A DNA stretch of 64,000 nucleotides, taken from NCBI GenBank assembly GCA_013399895.1, contig VXBA01000164.1, positions 310,001 to 374,000 on the forward strand, written 5' to 3'. Position 1 is the first letter of the stretch. Each line of letters starts with the position of its first letter. Positions 52,627 through 64,000 of this stretch are shown here, piece by piece. This DNA comes from Serilophus lunatus (Eukaryota; Chordata; Aves; Passeriformes; Eurylaimidae). The notes under the pieces were generated by a model that saw nothing but the letters and a program-made list of their open reading frames with translations, searched no databases and was not told the origin of the DNA. A program made the position numbers and the translations under genes.

Positions 52627-53019
52627 TTAAGACTGAAGCTTAAGCTTGTGTCCTCTTGTCCTACTGCTGGTTGCCTGGGAGAAGAGCCTGACTCCCACCT
52701 GACTACAACCTCCTTTCAGGCCATTGCAGAGGGTGATAAGGTCTTCCCTGGTTCTTCTCTTCTCCACGCTAAACAACCTCAGCTCCCTTAGCCTCTCCTC
52801 ACAGGACATATGCTCCAGTCCCTTCACCAGCCTCATTACCCTTCTGTGAACATGCTCCAGCACCTCAATTTCCTTCCTAAATTGAGGGGCCCAGAACTGG
52901 ACACAGTACTCCAGGTGCAGCCTGACCAATGCTGAGTACAGGGGAAGAATCATTTCCCTTGTCCTGTTGGCCACACTATTCCTGATACAGAACAGGATGT
53001 CGTTGGCCTTCTTGGCCAC
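52627..53019 (-). pseudogene. CR1 ORF2 C-terminal segment, 130 codons open
   Basis: Open frame for the region after the RT palm. It reads AKKANDILFCIRNSVANR at residues 2-19, then ILPLYSALVRLHLEYCVQFW around 24-43, VHRRVMRLVKGLEHMS around 57-72, LRELRLFSVEKRRTREDLI around 77-95, and ends in SSRTRGHKLKLQS. These are the ordered blocks of the CR1 thumb and C-terminal region. The Met at the upstream end is not a real start: the frame is entered from the RT segment upstream through a frameshift near 53020-53045. Confidence 0.85.
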
Positions 53020-53042
53020 CTGGGCACACTGCTGGATCAGGT

Positions 53043-53490
53043 TCAGCTTCCTGTCATCAAAACACTCAAGTCCCTTTCTGCCTCACCACTACCCAGCCAC
53101 TCTGTCCCCAACTTGGGACAGATGGGATTGTTGTGGTCAAAATGCAGGAGCTGGCACTTGGTGTTGTTGAACTTCATGCCGTTGGATTCAGCCCATCTAG
53201 CCAGCCTGTCCAGGTTCCTCTGCTCAGCCCTGCTACCCTCCAGCAGATAGACGCTCTCCCCCCAGCTTGTTGTCATCTGCAAACTTGCTAAGGGTGGACT
53301 CAATCCCCTCATCCAGATCATCAATAAAGATATTAAACAGGATTGGGCCCAACATCGGTCCCTGGGGGTCACCACTAGTGACTGGCCGTGAACTGGATGC
53401 AGAACTATTCACCACCACTGTCTGGGTTCGGCCATCCAGCCAGTTCCTAACCCTGTGAAGGGTGCACCTGTCCAAGCCATGGGCTGCCAC
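53043..53490 (-). pseudogene. CR1 ORF2 reverse-transcriptase palm segment
   Basis: Two overlapping frames together encode the RT palm. The first (53490 down to about 53245) reads VRNWLDGRTQ, SSSRPVTSGDPQGPMLGPIL, FIDDLDEGIE and then the catalytic FADD at 53283-53272. A frameshift just after NKLGGE moves the reading to the second frame, which continues EQRNLDRLARWAESNGMKFN and KCQLLHFDHNN. The two catalytic aspartates are retained but the frame is broken, and the N-terminal endonuclease and RT fingers are missing through 5' truncation. Confidence 0.85.
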
Positions 53491-53512
53491 ATGTTTAACT
53501 GAGACTCAGATG

Positions 53513-56500
53513 GAGAACTCAGAAGCTTTTTAGAAGCTAAAGTCTATCTATCCATACAACTGTCTTAGGTAGCCAAATTTGTAGTGTCATCAGCAAATAA
53601 TACAAACTTTGTCTAACAGCAGATTTTTTTTTCATTGTACCTATGCAGACAGAATATAACTTCTTTTCACACAAAGTTTATTAAACACTTTTTTGTTTAT
53701 GCATCATAACTGAAAATACTACCATACTGATGTAGTATTATGCTTTGTCTAGTAATATAGTATGAGCTGATAAAATAAACTCCAATTCCAATAACATGAA
53801 AGGTGTTCGATTTTGGTAATTAGTAATTAAGAGAGTGGAGAACAGAGATAGAGTAAAAAAAAAGAAAAAACAGTAATAAAAAACCCCAACATTGCTCTGA
53901 AGTGATTTGTTGTTTCTGTAAGAAGAAAGAGAAGCATCAGAAACATGTCCAGGAAAACTTTAAAATGCTGCTTTCTGGGGACTGTCTTCCAAGAGGAGAG
54001 CTGAAAAAGTCTGAGCTTTCTGGGCTCTGTTTAGAGGCCTATGGATTGATGGGGTTGTGAACCCCTCCGAGGGGTAGGTGTTGTGAGCTGTCTCAGCTCT
54101 GGTAATTAGATAGGTTCAGCAGTCTTTATGAGTGGCTTACGTTTACTGATTAATGTTCCACTTGTGCACAGATGTGATTTAGCTTTCTGCTGAATAAACA
54201 CAACATGGGGATGGAAAGGTGATAACTGCCACACTCAGCAAAAAGAAGGAGCCTATAAATATGCCAGTGGGTCAATAGAAGTGATTTCATTCTGCCTTCA
54301 CAAGACTGCTGATGAAGTCTGACAGGGAGCTCTACTTCATTAATGCATCACAATGGTGAAGAAAGCCTGAAGGGCAAAAAGAGCCACCTGCAGCAGATTG
54401 GAGCCTGGGCTGCAGCTGTCAGAGAACAGCCAGGGAGAAATGAAAAGGGCGGCAACAAGGAAATAAAGAGGATATCATGGGCGGATAGGGTGTGTTTTTG
54501 CTCCTGCCTGAAATGGCTGATAGGGGAGGCACAGTGCTCAGGGCACTGACTGCAGATGAAGCTGTACTGCCGATTAGAAGCAATTCATGGAGGAAGCCCT
54601 AGCAGTGTGAGAGATGTTTTGGTTAAAGCACTGAACATAAAGCCCTGAGTCTAAGGATGGGTAAATGTTGATGAATTTATGATTTATTAAAAAAATAGAT
54701 GTGTCTACTGAAGAAAAATTGCTCACAGCACAATAAGAAAAAAATAATACACTTGAGAGAAAACACTGGGAGTAGTATCAGATATCAGTATACAGTTGAG
54801 TGCTGTTATGCTTGCTCTATTTCTAAAGGTCTTTTCATAAGCTTACACTCAAGGCTGGTGTCTCTACTGGCTTCCCAGTCTCTGAAACTACAGTCCCTGC
54901 TTGGTCTGTAAGGCGTATGTTGCCAAATAACCAAATTAATGCAGAGGGTGAAAAAAAAAGAAAAAAGAAAAGGCTGTGATGGCCATCTACTAAACATCTG
55001 CATCTACCATAAAGCCATCTATGCAGCTAGTTGAAATTGCACAATGGTGATCTGTCCTAGCACACAACAAAGCAGAGAACTGAGAGTTGTTCCGACGGTC
55101 ACTAGGAGCCAATGGACTTCTTCAACCTAGAGATGTAGGTCAGCAACCACAGGGAAGACTCTGAAAAAAGCTCTTTAACTTTGTGCTGTGCTAAGTGGGA
55201 AGTACAAAAATGAACAAATAAGAGGAAGAGTTCAGCCAGGAGCTAGGCAGAAGTACCTGATCCACACTTCTGAACCTTTGATCTACTCATTCATATCTGC
55301 TCTGATGTTTTCAGAGCACAAAGCCTGATCATTGTATAACCCCAGAGAAAGTCCATAACAGTCCGATTCTCCTGAGGGCAGGATTAAACCCACATGGACT
55401 CTGTTCCCTTACCTATTTCCTGTTCCTTGCAGCTGGATCCTGTCTCTAACCAGTGGCTTAACCTGTATCACTAAAGAGTCATCTTTGTTCTGCTTGTTAA
55501 GTATCTGCTTTATTTTATTGAATTTTTTACTAATTTTCCTATTGTGTTCCTATCCTGTTTGCACAGTGGCAGGAAGGAGGTACAGACAGATTGCTTACTG
55601 ATCCTTTAGAATGCTTTCAGAAAATCCAAAGATTTCTTATTCTCCTTTTACCCTGCTGGGCTGTGTTTCTTGCTTACTGTGGTTTCTATACAGATAATTA
55701 TCACTTACAGACAGAAGTAAATCACTTACTTTACTAACTGAAAAAAATTGAACTTTCAGAAACGTGTTTCAAAATTATTTTTTTCCATTTTACACTTGTA
55801 ACTAGACTGAGGTAAAATCTGAATCTCAGCTGTGGTACTTCCAGTTTTCCACAGAAAAATGTCACTGTTCTTAAACTGCATTTTAAATGAGATGGTCTGC
55901 CACAAAGCTGACTTCCTGAGGTGAAAGAGAAAATACTTAATATAAAGATATTACACTAGAGAGGAGGCCATTGAATATATTTTTGTACAAGCCTCAGCTT
56001 GGGAGATTAAAATTAGAGGCACTTAGAAAAATGCTTATAATCCACAGAGGGCAGAGATCAGTAATATATAGTCCTAAAGCCTCCCCAGCTGACTGTTCCT
56101 CATTTGGCTATTCAGTGACTAATGACATATTCAGATGACACAGCTTGAGCTGCAAACACTTATGAGGATGATAAAGTCAAGAAAATGAACTTTTAGAAAA
56201 GCTAAAAACAGGCAAAGACCAGTCACCAGGCATAAGGATCTACCATTTCCTTTGTGAGAGGGAGGAATTAACTGTCTTTATAAAAACATTGCTTCCTGCT
56301 CTGATATTGGGTTAGGACTTCGTAAGGTGGGGGAGCTGAAGTCTCCACCTGAGCGTGGATCGTTAGACTATAACTGCAAATGAGGCTAACGGGCCCACAA
56401 GGCCACTGTAGGAGGAAGTTTCCAATGGAATCATGCCCCTCCAAGCAATTCACAGAGATTCCAGCTATGTCACTGCCCTTCCTTAAGGCTTCTGGCCTCA

Positions 56501-58311
56501 GGAGGACTGGGTCATAACCCTGACCTCGCTTTGCTCTGAGATCTCACAAGGTCACAGTGGCCCAGGCATGTGACAGCACTCACAGATATGGAAAGTATAT
56601 GGCAGGGAGAACCAGTGATACAGTGGGTCCATCCCCTCATATGACCAGGTAGACATGTGGCAAACTACATGCCAACTGTCCTATTATAAGCTCTCTAGGT
56701 TCCTCCATATCAGTCAGCAGATCAGTGCTCCAGGGAAAGTGGTTTCATTTAAAGGTCCTTTTGAGCTCAAAGGGACATCCTAGGACTGCAGTGAGTACAG
56801 AAAGTTTTGGCAGTAGAGATCAGCATAGTTAAGATTCTTAGGAGCATTAATGAAGTTCAACGTCTATCTGGAAGCTTCAGTCATCTTTAGCAGTCTTCAA
56901 AACAAACAAGTTGGACCATGAAACTAGATCAAAAAGCAGCAAACTGAGTTAAGTTACAGAAACCACTGATGATCAAGTAGTGTCACAGGTCTGACTTCTG
57001 ACTTAAGCAATTGCAGTACAAGAGCTGCTGTCATGGAGATACAATCAATCAGTCATTCTGCTCTCAGCTTATACCCAGAACAAAACCCCCGAACACAGGA
57101 TCTCACTAGCTGCCAAAGCAACCGGGCTTTCCAGCTGGGCAAATACACTGTGTGCAATGCAATAAGCAGCATTTCTGTTACTGTGCTCTGAGGATGAGAT
57201 ATTACTTCAGCTCACAGCTTTGTGTGAGGGTTGCATATGCCTGTGTTTATAGAGCTGCATAATGCTGACCTTGAGATGCCTCATCTTCTCAGGTCTCTCT
57301 CCCATTGAAGCATGAGAATTCCATAGCCTTGTTTGGAATAGACATAAGACACACATGTTGCATTCAGAAAATGAGGTCTCAAAACACAAGCTGCATCCAT
57401 TGGCAAAATTTGGCCCCTTAGGAGAAGTGAAAAACCTCAATACACTGGAGACTCAGTGCAGCATATCTGCATTTGCAGCAGGGATTTGAGCTCATGGGTC
57501 CCAGGAGCATCAAGTCAATACGCTAAAGTAGGTGCATTAGAGCTAAGTGCTACATTGGCTGCTGCAAAGCCTCATATAAATATTACACCTCAGTCTGCAA
57601 GGCACAAAATGTTTTGTTTCTGAGTCTATTAATACATAATGGGGATATGGTATAATTAATATAGTTTTGATTTTCAAATAAATCCACATTACTAATAAAA
57701 ATGCAAAGTTATTACATAATAAATGACCATTTTCACTGATTAAGAACAGCTTGTATTTGAAGCAATATTTATGGGTTTACTGAAATGAATAATTATTATA
57801 TTATTGAGCCACAAGATAATTAAGAAAAGTGATTTTACTTGAACACATGTCAAAAGCTGCATCAGGGAGTTTACATGCATGCAATATCTTTTGAGTTCTT
57901 TTCTTTTTAACATCGAGAATTCTTGTATCCATTTGCAGGCTGGAAAATGAAAGTTTTTTAATTTTCATTAAAAAAATTGAACATTCCAGATGATTATTCT
58001 ATGTGTTGAGCTCATGAAGTTATAACCTCTGTATTGTAAACTTTTGTAATCTAGAACATCATTGCAAAGGTATTTTCATTTACCCACTAAAGAATTAAAA
58101 ATTGATGCAACCATAGAAAATGAATCTAAATACCTTGGGCAAATTTTGCGTATGAATATTGATACTAACCCACTCTGTGTTGATTTAGAACTGTCTTAAC
58201 ATTTTTAATTTTAGGCTTCACAAGCATATATGCAAATGAGGACATGACAAAACTGCATATAATTTGGGTTCTTCATATCGCTATACTTGTAGAGAAGTCA
58301 GTTCAGTTGCT
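53513..58311. other. Unique noncoding DNA
   Basis: About 4.8 kb with no supported gene and no recognised transposon. The block at 57600-57850 is very AT-rich and carries many TAAT/ATTA cores, which would suit a homeodomain-bound conserved element. The CpG-containing part near 54000-54500 contains an open frame (plus 54343-54549) without recognisable domains. Confidence 0.6.
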
Positions 58312-58444
58312 GTTTAGGGTTTGGGTTTGGGAGGTGTCGGGTTTTGAGGGGAGGGGGTGGTCCTGGGGGATTTTTGGGGAAAGAGGGGAGGGAAGGGTTG
58401 GTGGGATGGTCCACTTGTTTGCCCTGTTTTAAAACCGCGGTTTT
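58312..58444 (+). other. G-rich, quadruplex-prone tract with GC palindrome
   Basis: The plus strand carries four GGG runs within 25 bases (58317-58341) with loops of 3, 3 and 7 bases, a canonical G-quadruplex pattern whose first half resembles telomere-like TTAGGG/TTTGGG. Further G runs continue to about 58400. The tract ends beside AAAACCGCGGTTTT (58431-58444), a perfect 14-base palindrome that marks the start of the GC-rich island. Confidence 0.7.
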
Positions 58445-59318
58445 TTTAGAATCCCTAAGAAGAGCCAAGGTCTGAGAGATCTTCAGAGCTTCTCCCTCGT
58501 CTTTGTTCTCCCTGCCTTGGGACAGGGGCAACAGCTGTGGTAGAGTGATACGGAGCCCTCCCCCGTCCTCACTCACCACAGTTGCGGTGGGGGACCAAGA
58601 ACTCGGTTCTGTGCAGGCCGGGAGCGGTGCCTGGGCTTGTCTGGTGCCTCTGCCATGGCTCACAGCGGCTCCAGTGGTCGACGGTGGGGACGTGGCTGGT
58701 GTGGCGGCAGCGCGGGTGGAGTGGACCCCTCTTATGCAGCCAGCTGGCATGGGGGCGGGCGGCGCAGCGCGGAGCCGTCACGGCACCATGGCACCGCACC
58801 TCCCCGCCCCGGTGGCGGCTGATCCCAGCCCTGCCTGCGTGGGGAACAGGGGGTGCTGCCGGCCCTGCGCCGCCATGAAGGAGCCCGGAGTGGGGTCCTG
58901 CAGTCCCGCTCAGGGCAGCTGGAGTGGGTGGCTGTGCGGTGGCTATTCTGTGTGGCTGGGGATGGTGCCACCACTCTGGGGGTCCCCCCTGAGGGGTCCC
59001 TGTGAGTGGCGGGTGCCCCGCGGGTGGCCCCACTGCCCGTGGCCGGTCCCTGCGGGCAGCAGGTGCCCCATGCTGGTGCCGTGCTGGCGGCGGCTGCGTG
59101 GGGGTGGCGGCCGCTCCGGGGGTGCCGTGGGTGGCCTGGAGGGTGCCCTGCAGTTGGTGAGGATGGGGCCTCCAAGCCCCGACCGTGCGCATTTTGGCAG
59201 GAACAGCCATTTTGCTCAGAGTGCCAGATCCTGAAAGAAGGCGGAGCCTGGCTCCGCTGGGCAACCAGGAGATGGCTTGGCCGGGAAGAAGACACCAACT
59301 CCTGCGGGACTTCCAGGG

Positions 59319-59326
59319 CATAAAAG
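59319..59326 (+). promoter_or_regulatory. TATA-like box in the LTR-like unit
   Basis: CATAAAAG lies in a GC-rich context, about 440 bases ahead of an AATAAA signal. The relative order fits the U3/R boundary of an LTR. It is a short motif, so it is supported mainly by context. Confidence 0.35.
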
Positions 59327-59764
59327 CCGTGGACACGGAAGTCCTGCCCCTTTTCTTGGCTGTCCCTTGAGTTGGGAGGATCGCAGCTCCTCCTCTCCCG
59401 GGTCCCAGACTGCGCAGCCTGTTTCCACCCACCTCCATTGGCACAGGGAGCAGCACAAGGCCATCAGAATCCAGCCTAACAGCAAGTGGTAGCTGCCCCG
59501 TGGGCCTTCCCTGAGGGGGGGTGCTTTTCACCATTTTGTATTTTGCAGGGACTTCGAGGGCCGGGAGTGATCCAGCAGAGACCGAGAGAAACGGCTTCCC
59601 TTTTCTTTCCCTTGCTTTTCTCGGCTAGCCTGCCTGGCCTTTGAGGAGCAGTTTGTTTTGTTATTTTGGGTTTTTTTCTTTGCATGGCATTGTCAGGTTT
59701 TTTCTATCTGTGTATTTTTGTCTGGGCTCCCTTAAGGTTGTTGTTCCTGGTAGAGTCTTAGACA

Positions 59765-59770
59765 AATAAA
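59765..59770 (+). terminator. AATAAA polyadenylation signal in the LTR-like unit
   Basis: AATAAA is followed within 20-50 bases by a T- and GT-rich stretch (59785-59820), the usual arrangement of a vertebrate cleavage and polyadenylation site. It lies 86 bases before the proposed right end of the unit. Confidence 0.4.
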
Positions 59771-59856
59771 CTGTTACCTGCTGTTAAATTCTGTTTAGTC
59801 TTTTCGTCATCGTTGTGTGCATGCCCCTAGTGAAAACAGTGGTTCAAACCACCACA

Positions 59857-62800
59857 GTTGCTCATACCTGATTTATTTTAAATTGCTTAGTTAGGACTAT
59901 TTTGGTTTTAATTCTGAAGGGGAAATTCTTCTTTAACACTTGGTCTTCCACAAGGTTTTTTCAAACTTCAGAGCAGCAGATGTTGTCACAGAGTGATCAA
60001 GCCCTTGAAGTGCATTTTATGATTGGTGTGCGAAACTATAGGGACGTTGGAATACTATTCACTGAGGGTATAAGCTTTTTATTGTTCTATCACAGACTGT
60101 GATAGCTTTGAATCCAGAGCTATGTGTATTAACAGGTGTTTTGATTTTGTGTCCCACGTGCAACAGCTGTGCAACATCCCAAACTTACAGAACTTTCCCT
60201 GTAGAGCAATGCCATCACACTGTTTACATGAGATTTTCTGCCATAAAGAACTAGCAGATAATAGCACTTTGGTCATGCATTCCTGGAAAATTTGAGGTCT
60301 TCCAATGTCATGCCTCACCTGGGGAGGACTAATAAAGTGCCATGAAAGTAATTTTTTCTTCCAGTATATTTCGGCGATAGGGAAGAGTGTCCCAGTGAAG
60401 AACCCTGAGAGTGCATGAAGAAGTCTTAGGGGTGCATGCCTTAACAGGAGTGCTTATCATGTCAGTCGTGTGATACTTAAAGCCCAGCTATCAAGCTTAC
60501 AGATATGGTAGTTTATCCTCTATAACCCTTGGATCAGTGACTGCTCACTGATAGTGCCAGTAGGCTCATTGATATGGTTAGGCTCTTGAATTTCCCTCTT
60601 TACTTGATATGGAAGCAAAGAAGCATCTGCTCTGAACAGAGTTAACAAATGTGTCAGGGAGAAGTTGAGGGCATCTCAATAATGAAACTACTATTTATTT
60701 ATCTTATCTCAGAATATAGTCAATAGATATCATCACATTTTCCTCATTAAGTGCTTCCTCGTTTACAGGCTATCGGTTTCCTATGCAATCTTCGAGTCAA
60801 CCAGTATCATATACCAAATGATCTTGAAGTTTACAATTAGGTAGAGTGAAAATGCTGGAAATGGGAAGACCCTCGATGGTTCCATGGCATCAGAAAATTA
60901 AATTTCTGCAATAACAAATTACGATATAATGAGGTCATATTAGAGGAGTAAGAGGCCCAGATGCTTCGATGATTTAATCTGTCTTTTCCTGTAGGCCTGC
61001 ACCTAATTTTAATGAATGTTTTGATAGATAACATATTTGCTTCAAAATAGGTCTTTAAAGACAGTTGTGAGAGTATTCTATTTTAAAGATGCTATGATAG
61101 AAATTCATTTCATTAACTTCCTGATAAGAAAGAATTACTATACAAATGCACTGTTATCAGCCATACTATTATGACTCATCTGCTCTTATTGAGTGAAGTG
61201 ACAGTAATATATCTTTATTGGTCTCTTCCTTGAATGCTGTAGGGACTCATTTTCCTTGTCTAATGAAAAGCCAAGTGACACTAATAAAACAGGTACTGTA
61301 TATCCCTGAACTTCAACAGAGAAAACAAAACATCAGTTAAAAAGCTCTATAAGGAAAATAGTCAGGTGTAAATACGTGAGTCAAAAAAAAAAGAAAAACA
61401 GCACTCAAATCAAGAATGATTGCTTGTTTATTTATTTTCTATTAATCAAATATGGCTTTGGATCTAATGGCAAGACTGTAAGAAACCCTGAAACAGAGAT
61501 TTGTTGCCTTTTTGAGGTTTCTTTTCAGTTGGAAAGAAATGGATCTTGTTCAGTTTATTTGTATCTCAGCTCTGAAATCTTTCCCTAGTTACTGTGATGT
61601 TACCTGAGGGCCAAACATAAGGAGGTCTTTTTTAGTTGGTCTCAGATGGGGTGTGGTAGCCCCTCTTATTTTTGTCTGATCTCTTCAGTCCTGATGTAGT
61701 GAAACAGTGCTAATCATTCTGATATTCAGCTTGTTGTTGTCTAATTATCATGCCATTCCTAAATTCCACATTTTATCTTGTGTTACAGTTTAACTACATA
61801 CTTTTAGATACATTTGCTTTTAACAAAAGTGATAATGATGCAACAGACATGCAGACACACAAGTTTAGGCACTTGTCTTTAAAAAAAGAGAATTTTTCAT
61901 GCCTTCTGAAGGGGCATGCACTACAGATCTGTATCTGCCAAGACATCTGCTGAGTCTCCCATGTATATGAACATATCATTCCTTGCAAGAAAATTCGGAA
62001 TTTGATTTACTGCCAAAAAAAAAAGAGAAATAAATTAGAATTTTCCAAATTATTTAGATGTTTTTTTCTTTTTCTAGATTCACATAGCTTAGATTCAATT
62101 CCTTATCCATGTAATAGGGTTTTAAATAGCTGGCTCTTAACTGTAGAAACTTCAGAAATTTACAGGACTATAAATATCTTTAAACAAAACAAAAAAATTG
62201 ACCCAAAAACATTGGTGAAGCTTGACAGCCAGGAAATACTTGAGTTAATGTCCCTTACAGTCTTATATGTGCAAACTGTGTACATGCACTATGATAAAGT
62301 CTTTAATCTACATGATCCACAACAGTTTTTCTTCATCCTTTTCTGTTGAGTGGTCCCATATGTTAATCAATACTTAATATCCAAAAGCTGAACTGAGCAC
62401 GAATGTATTTGTTTTTCAGGATCTTTCGCCTGATTCTGATATCTGTGTTTTCTTTGCAGGTATTACTGAATTTATGCAACACACCAGCCAGGTAATAGGA
62501 TGATGTCTCAGTGTTACAATTGGGAACAAAGGCACTGAGACTAAAGGCGAAATTGCCCTATATCAATTCATTTTCGGAGGCTAATTTTCAAGACTAGAGC
62601 TTACTTTTTCTGTGCATTCTGCTGCCTTTTATGTGTTCAGAGCACAGTTCATATCAAACTTTTGTAATTATTAGAGTTCAATACTCCAGCTGTTTCAGAT
62701 TGGGCACTTAGAAAATGAAACAAGAGTGATCACAGAGAAAGAGTTTGCACAAATGCTATGATCAGTATCACACAGATCAGCTATGATCTAGGCAGAGAAA

Positions 62801-64000
62801 AAAAATCAGAAATCAAGATAATAGTCAAGGGACTTAATCAGGAAGAGTTTCTTTTCTGGAAATTTTCATCCTGTTTCACCTCATATGTCCCTTTCTCAGA
62901 GACCAGCCAGAGAAGGGAGCCCTTCCCATAACTGTCCACTTCACTTTGATTCATAGTTAGGACACGATCTGTGCAGTAAATTGCATGAGGCAGGAGTACT
63001 GCAGATGACCATTATATGCTGTGTTTATCACATAAAGTTGTAGGCTATCTATAGACATGGGTTGAGACATTTCATAATTTTGAGTTCTTCACCTTGTAAA
63101 CTTCCCAATAGTGTGGTGGGTTGTTTTTTTTTTTCTTTTTAATAACTGTTTTCCAAGTTAAAAAAAGGTCTCTTCTGCAATCACATCAAGCCCATTATTT
63201 CTTCTCCTCTCTCAGAATCAGCAGGGACCTTGGCTAGCAAAATACAATTGTCTTCATTCACTGAGCTATCAGTGTCTTTTAGCAGCCCTAGACCACCAAT
63301 TCAAATGTTTGCCTAGTTTCTTCCTCTTCGTCTTTCTCTTCTATGCTGGGTAGACCTTTTAATTTGATTGAGTCCACTAGTGAGCTCCAAAATGGGCCAG
63401 TTGGTAGAATTAAATGCAAAATATAGTTGAAGTAAATGGCATAGTAGGAGGTATGTCCTTAAGAAGCTGATTTTAGAAGTTGCTTCTGACAAGGAAATTG
63501 CACCGACTTTGATTCTTTCAGCATCTTGAACAGGCACATGATTCTGCTATTCGTTGTGGCAGCAGAAGTATGGTATGCTATGTCAAAGACTGCAAGCCTA
63601 ATGTTGTCACTATTGGTTTACAAAAGCTGATAAAAAATTCAATATCTGAACACTAATGACAACACTGGAAACAAGTTTATAATCACAGCCTTTTCTCCTT
63701 TTACTGCTAGTGCCTCAAATAATTTTCCCATTCATTGAGATGGGGGCTGCAGCTGAGGACACGCTTGTAATGTAGTGGGTATTGCTGCTCTGCATGTGAG
63801 CTTCTTGACAGAATTACATACGTGCTTGGTTATCTGACTGAGTGTAGTGTTTATTTGCCCTGATATCATGTTCATGTTAGTGAATTTGCCTTATCCAGTC
63901 AGCTGTTTGATATCTGATCTTCCATTCTTGTTTTTCTGTTGTCTTTAAGGAAGAATTTTTCTATCTATACATCCTCTTTGTGACATTTAATCCATTCTAG
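59857..64000. other. Unique noncoding DNA
   Basis: AT-rich DNA without a supported gene. It contains a MIR-like relic at 62505-62570, short A runs at about 61384-61393 and 62015-62024, and a T-rich tract at 63119-63145. The phrase GTGTGGTGGGTTG just before that tract superficially resembles the start of avian ERVL LTRs but does not continue as one. Confidence 0.6.
62505..62570 (+). mobile_element. MIR-like ancient SINE relic
   Basis: TTACAATTGGGAAC, AGGCACTGAGACTAA and TTGCCC follow one another with the spacing of the MIR core (TTACAGATGRGGAAACTGAGGC…, GACTTGCCCAAGG). It is degenerate and short, and was recognised by eye. Confidence 0.45.

Larger units (their letters stand above)
52394..53512 (-). 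mobile_element. CR1 LINE, minus strand, best-preserved copy
   Basis: A 5'-truncated CR1 in reverse orientation, about 1.1 kb, holding the second half of ORF2 and the complete 3' tail. The tail, on the plus strand, begins with CACAGAATCACAGAATC at about 52396, which is two copies of the 8-bp terminal repeat in reverse complement. ORF2 covers about 52627-53490 and is broken by a few frameshifts but retains the RT active site. Its low divergence from the CR1 block pattern and its long open segments make it the youngest-looking CR1 in the window. Confidence 0.95.
58536..59856 (+). mobile_element. GC-rich LTR-like unit (candidate solo LTR)
   Basis: An abrupt GC- and CpG-rich island of about 1.3 kb in AT-rich DNA. 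It begins TGTGGT (58536) and ends ACCACA (59856), giving the TG…CA ends of an LTR with a 6-bp inverted terminus. An alternative left edge is 58583 (TGCGGTGGGGGACC), which mirrors more of the right end (minus-strand TGTGGTGGTTTGAACC). Inside are a TATA-like CATAAAAG (59319-59326), a T/G-rich leader and AATAAA (59765-59770) followed by a GT-rich stretch, in the U3-R-U5 order of a plus-strand LTR. No clear 4-6 bp target duplication was found. Instead, the 12-bp string CACCACAGTTGC occurs at 58574 and again at 59850. It may be a solo LTR of an avian endogenous retrovirus. A CpG-island promoter or a tandem duplication are alternatives. No gag, pol or env is present. Confidence 0.45.

Noticed and set aside
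58569..59534. Longest open frame in the window (321 codons, minus strand), and the overlapping 243-codon plus-strand frame at 58503-59234
   Set aside because: Both lie in the GC-rich island, where stop codons are rare. They are Pro/Gly/Arg/Ala-rich, occur on both strands over the same bases, and show no domain. Composition explains them better than coding.
63108..63150. GTGTGGTGGGTTG followed by poly-T, resembling the start of an avian ERVL LTR
   Set aside because: The match stops after about 13 bases and continues as a T-rich simple tract. No LTR body or partner end was seen.

Overview
The window looks like a bird nuclear genome, probably intergenic or deep-intronic DNA. The main evidence is a set of CR1 LINE copies. 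Several end in the avian-type 8-bp ATTCTGTG/ATTCTATG repeats, and the reverse-transcriptase remnants read as CR1 ORF2. L1, Alu-like SINEs and compact bacterial-style genes are absent. The background is AT-rich and CpG-poor, with many homopolymer runs and one ambiguous base (N at 16208). I found no intact host protein-coding gene, tRNA, rRNA or CRISPR array. Open frames of 60 to 150 codons are plentiful, but they have random composition and are what AT-rich noncoding DNA yields by chance.

Layout: 1-11974 is unique noncoding DNA. At 11975-13165 lies a plus-strand CR1 with an internal deletion across the RT active site. At 15360-15960 is a CpG-rich patch that could be a promoter or enhancer. About 16680-18330 is a much older, heavily decayed CR1-type LINE. 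18331-32879 is unique DNA with one ancient MIR relic. 32880-33277 is a minus-strand CR1 tail. 36346-38152 is the most notable object: a decayed cut-and-paste DNA transposon with about 100-bp terminal inverted repeats and flanking TATA copies, carrying a broken integrase gene of the type found in KRBA2 and SCAND3/ZBED9. 38153-49924 is unique DNA. 49925-50442 (plus) and 52394-53512 (minus) are two more CR1 fragments; the second retains the FADD active-site motif. 58312-59856 is an abrupt GC-rich island. It holds a G-quadruplex-prone tract followed by an LTR-like unit with a TATA-like box and AATAAA signal, ending in ACCACA. The remainder to 64000 is unique DNA with a second MIR relic.

No genes here work together. 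The content is layered transposon history: very old MIR, old CR1 and the integrase transposon, then younger CR1 insertions and the LTR-like unit, set in single-copy DNA. Some AT-rich blocks in that DNA could be conserved regulatory elements. All family assignments come from reading the translated frames and recalling family signatures; no database search was run.
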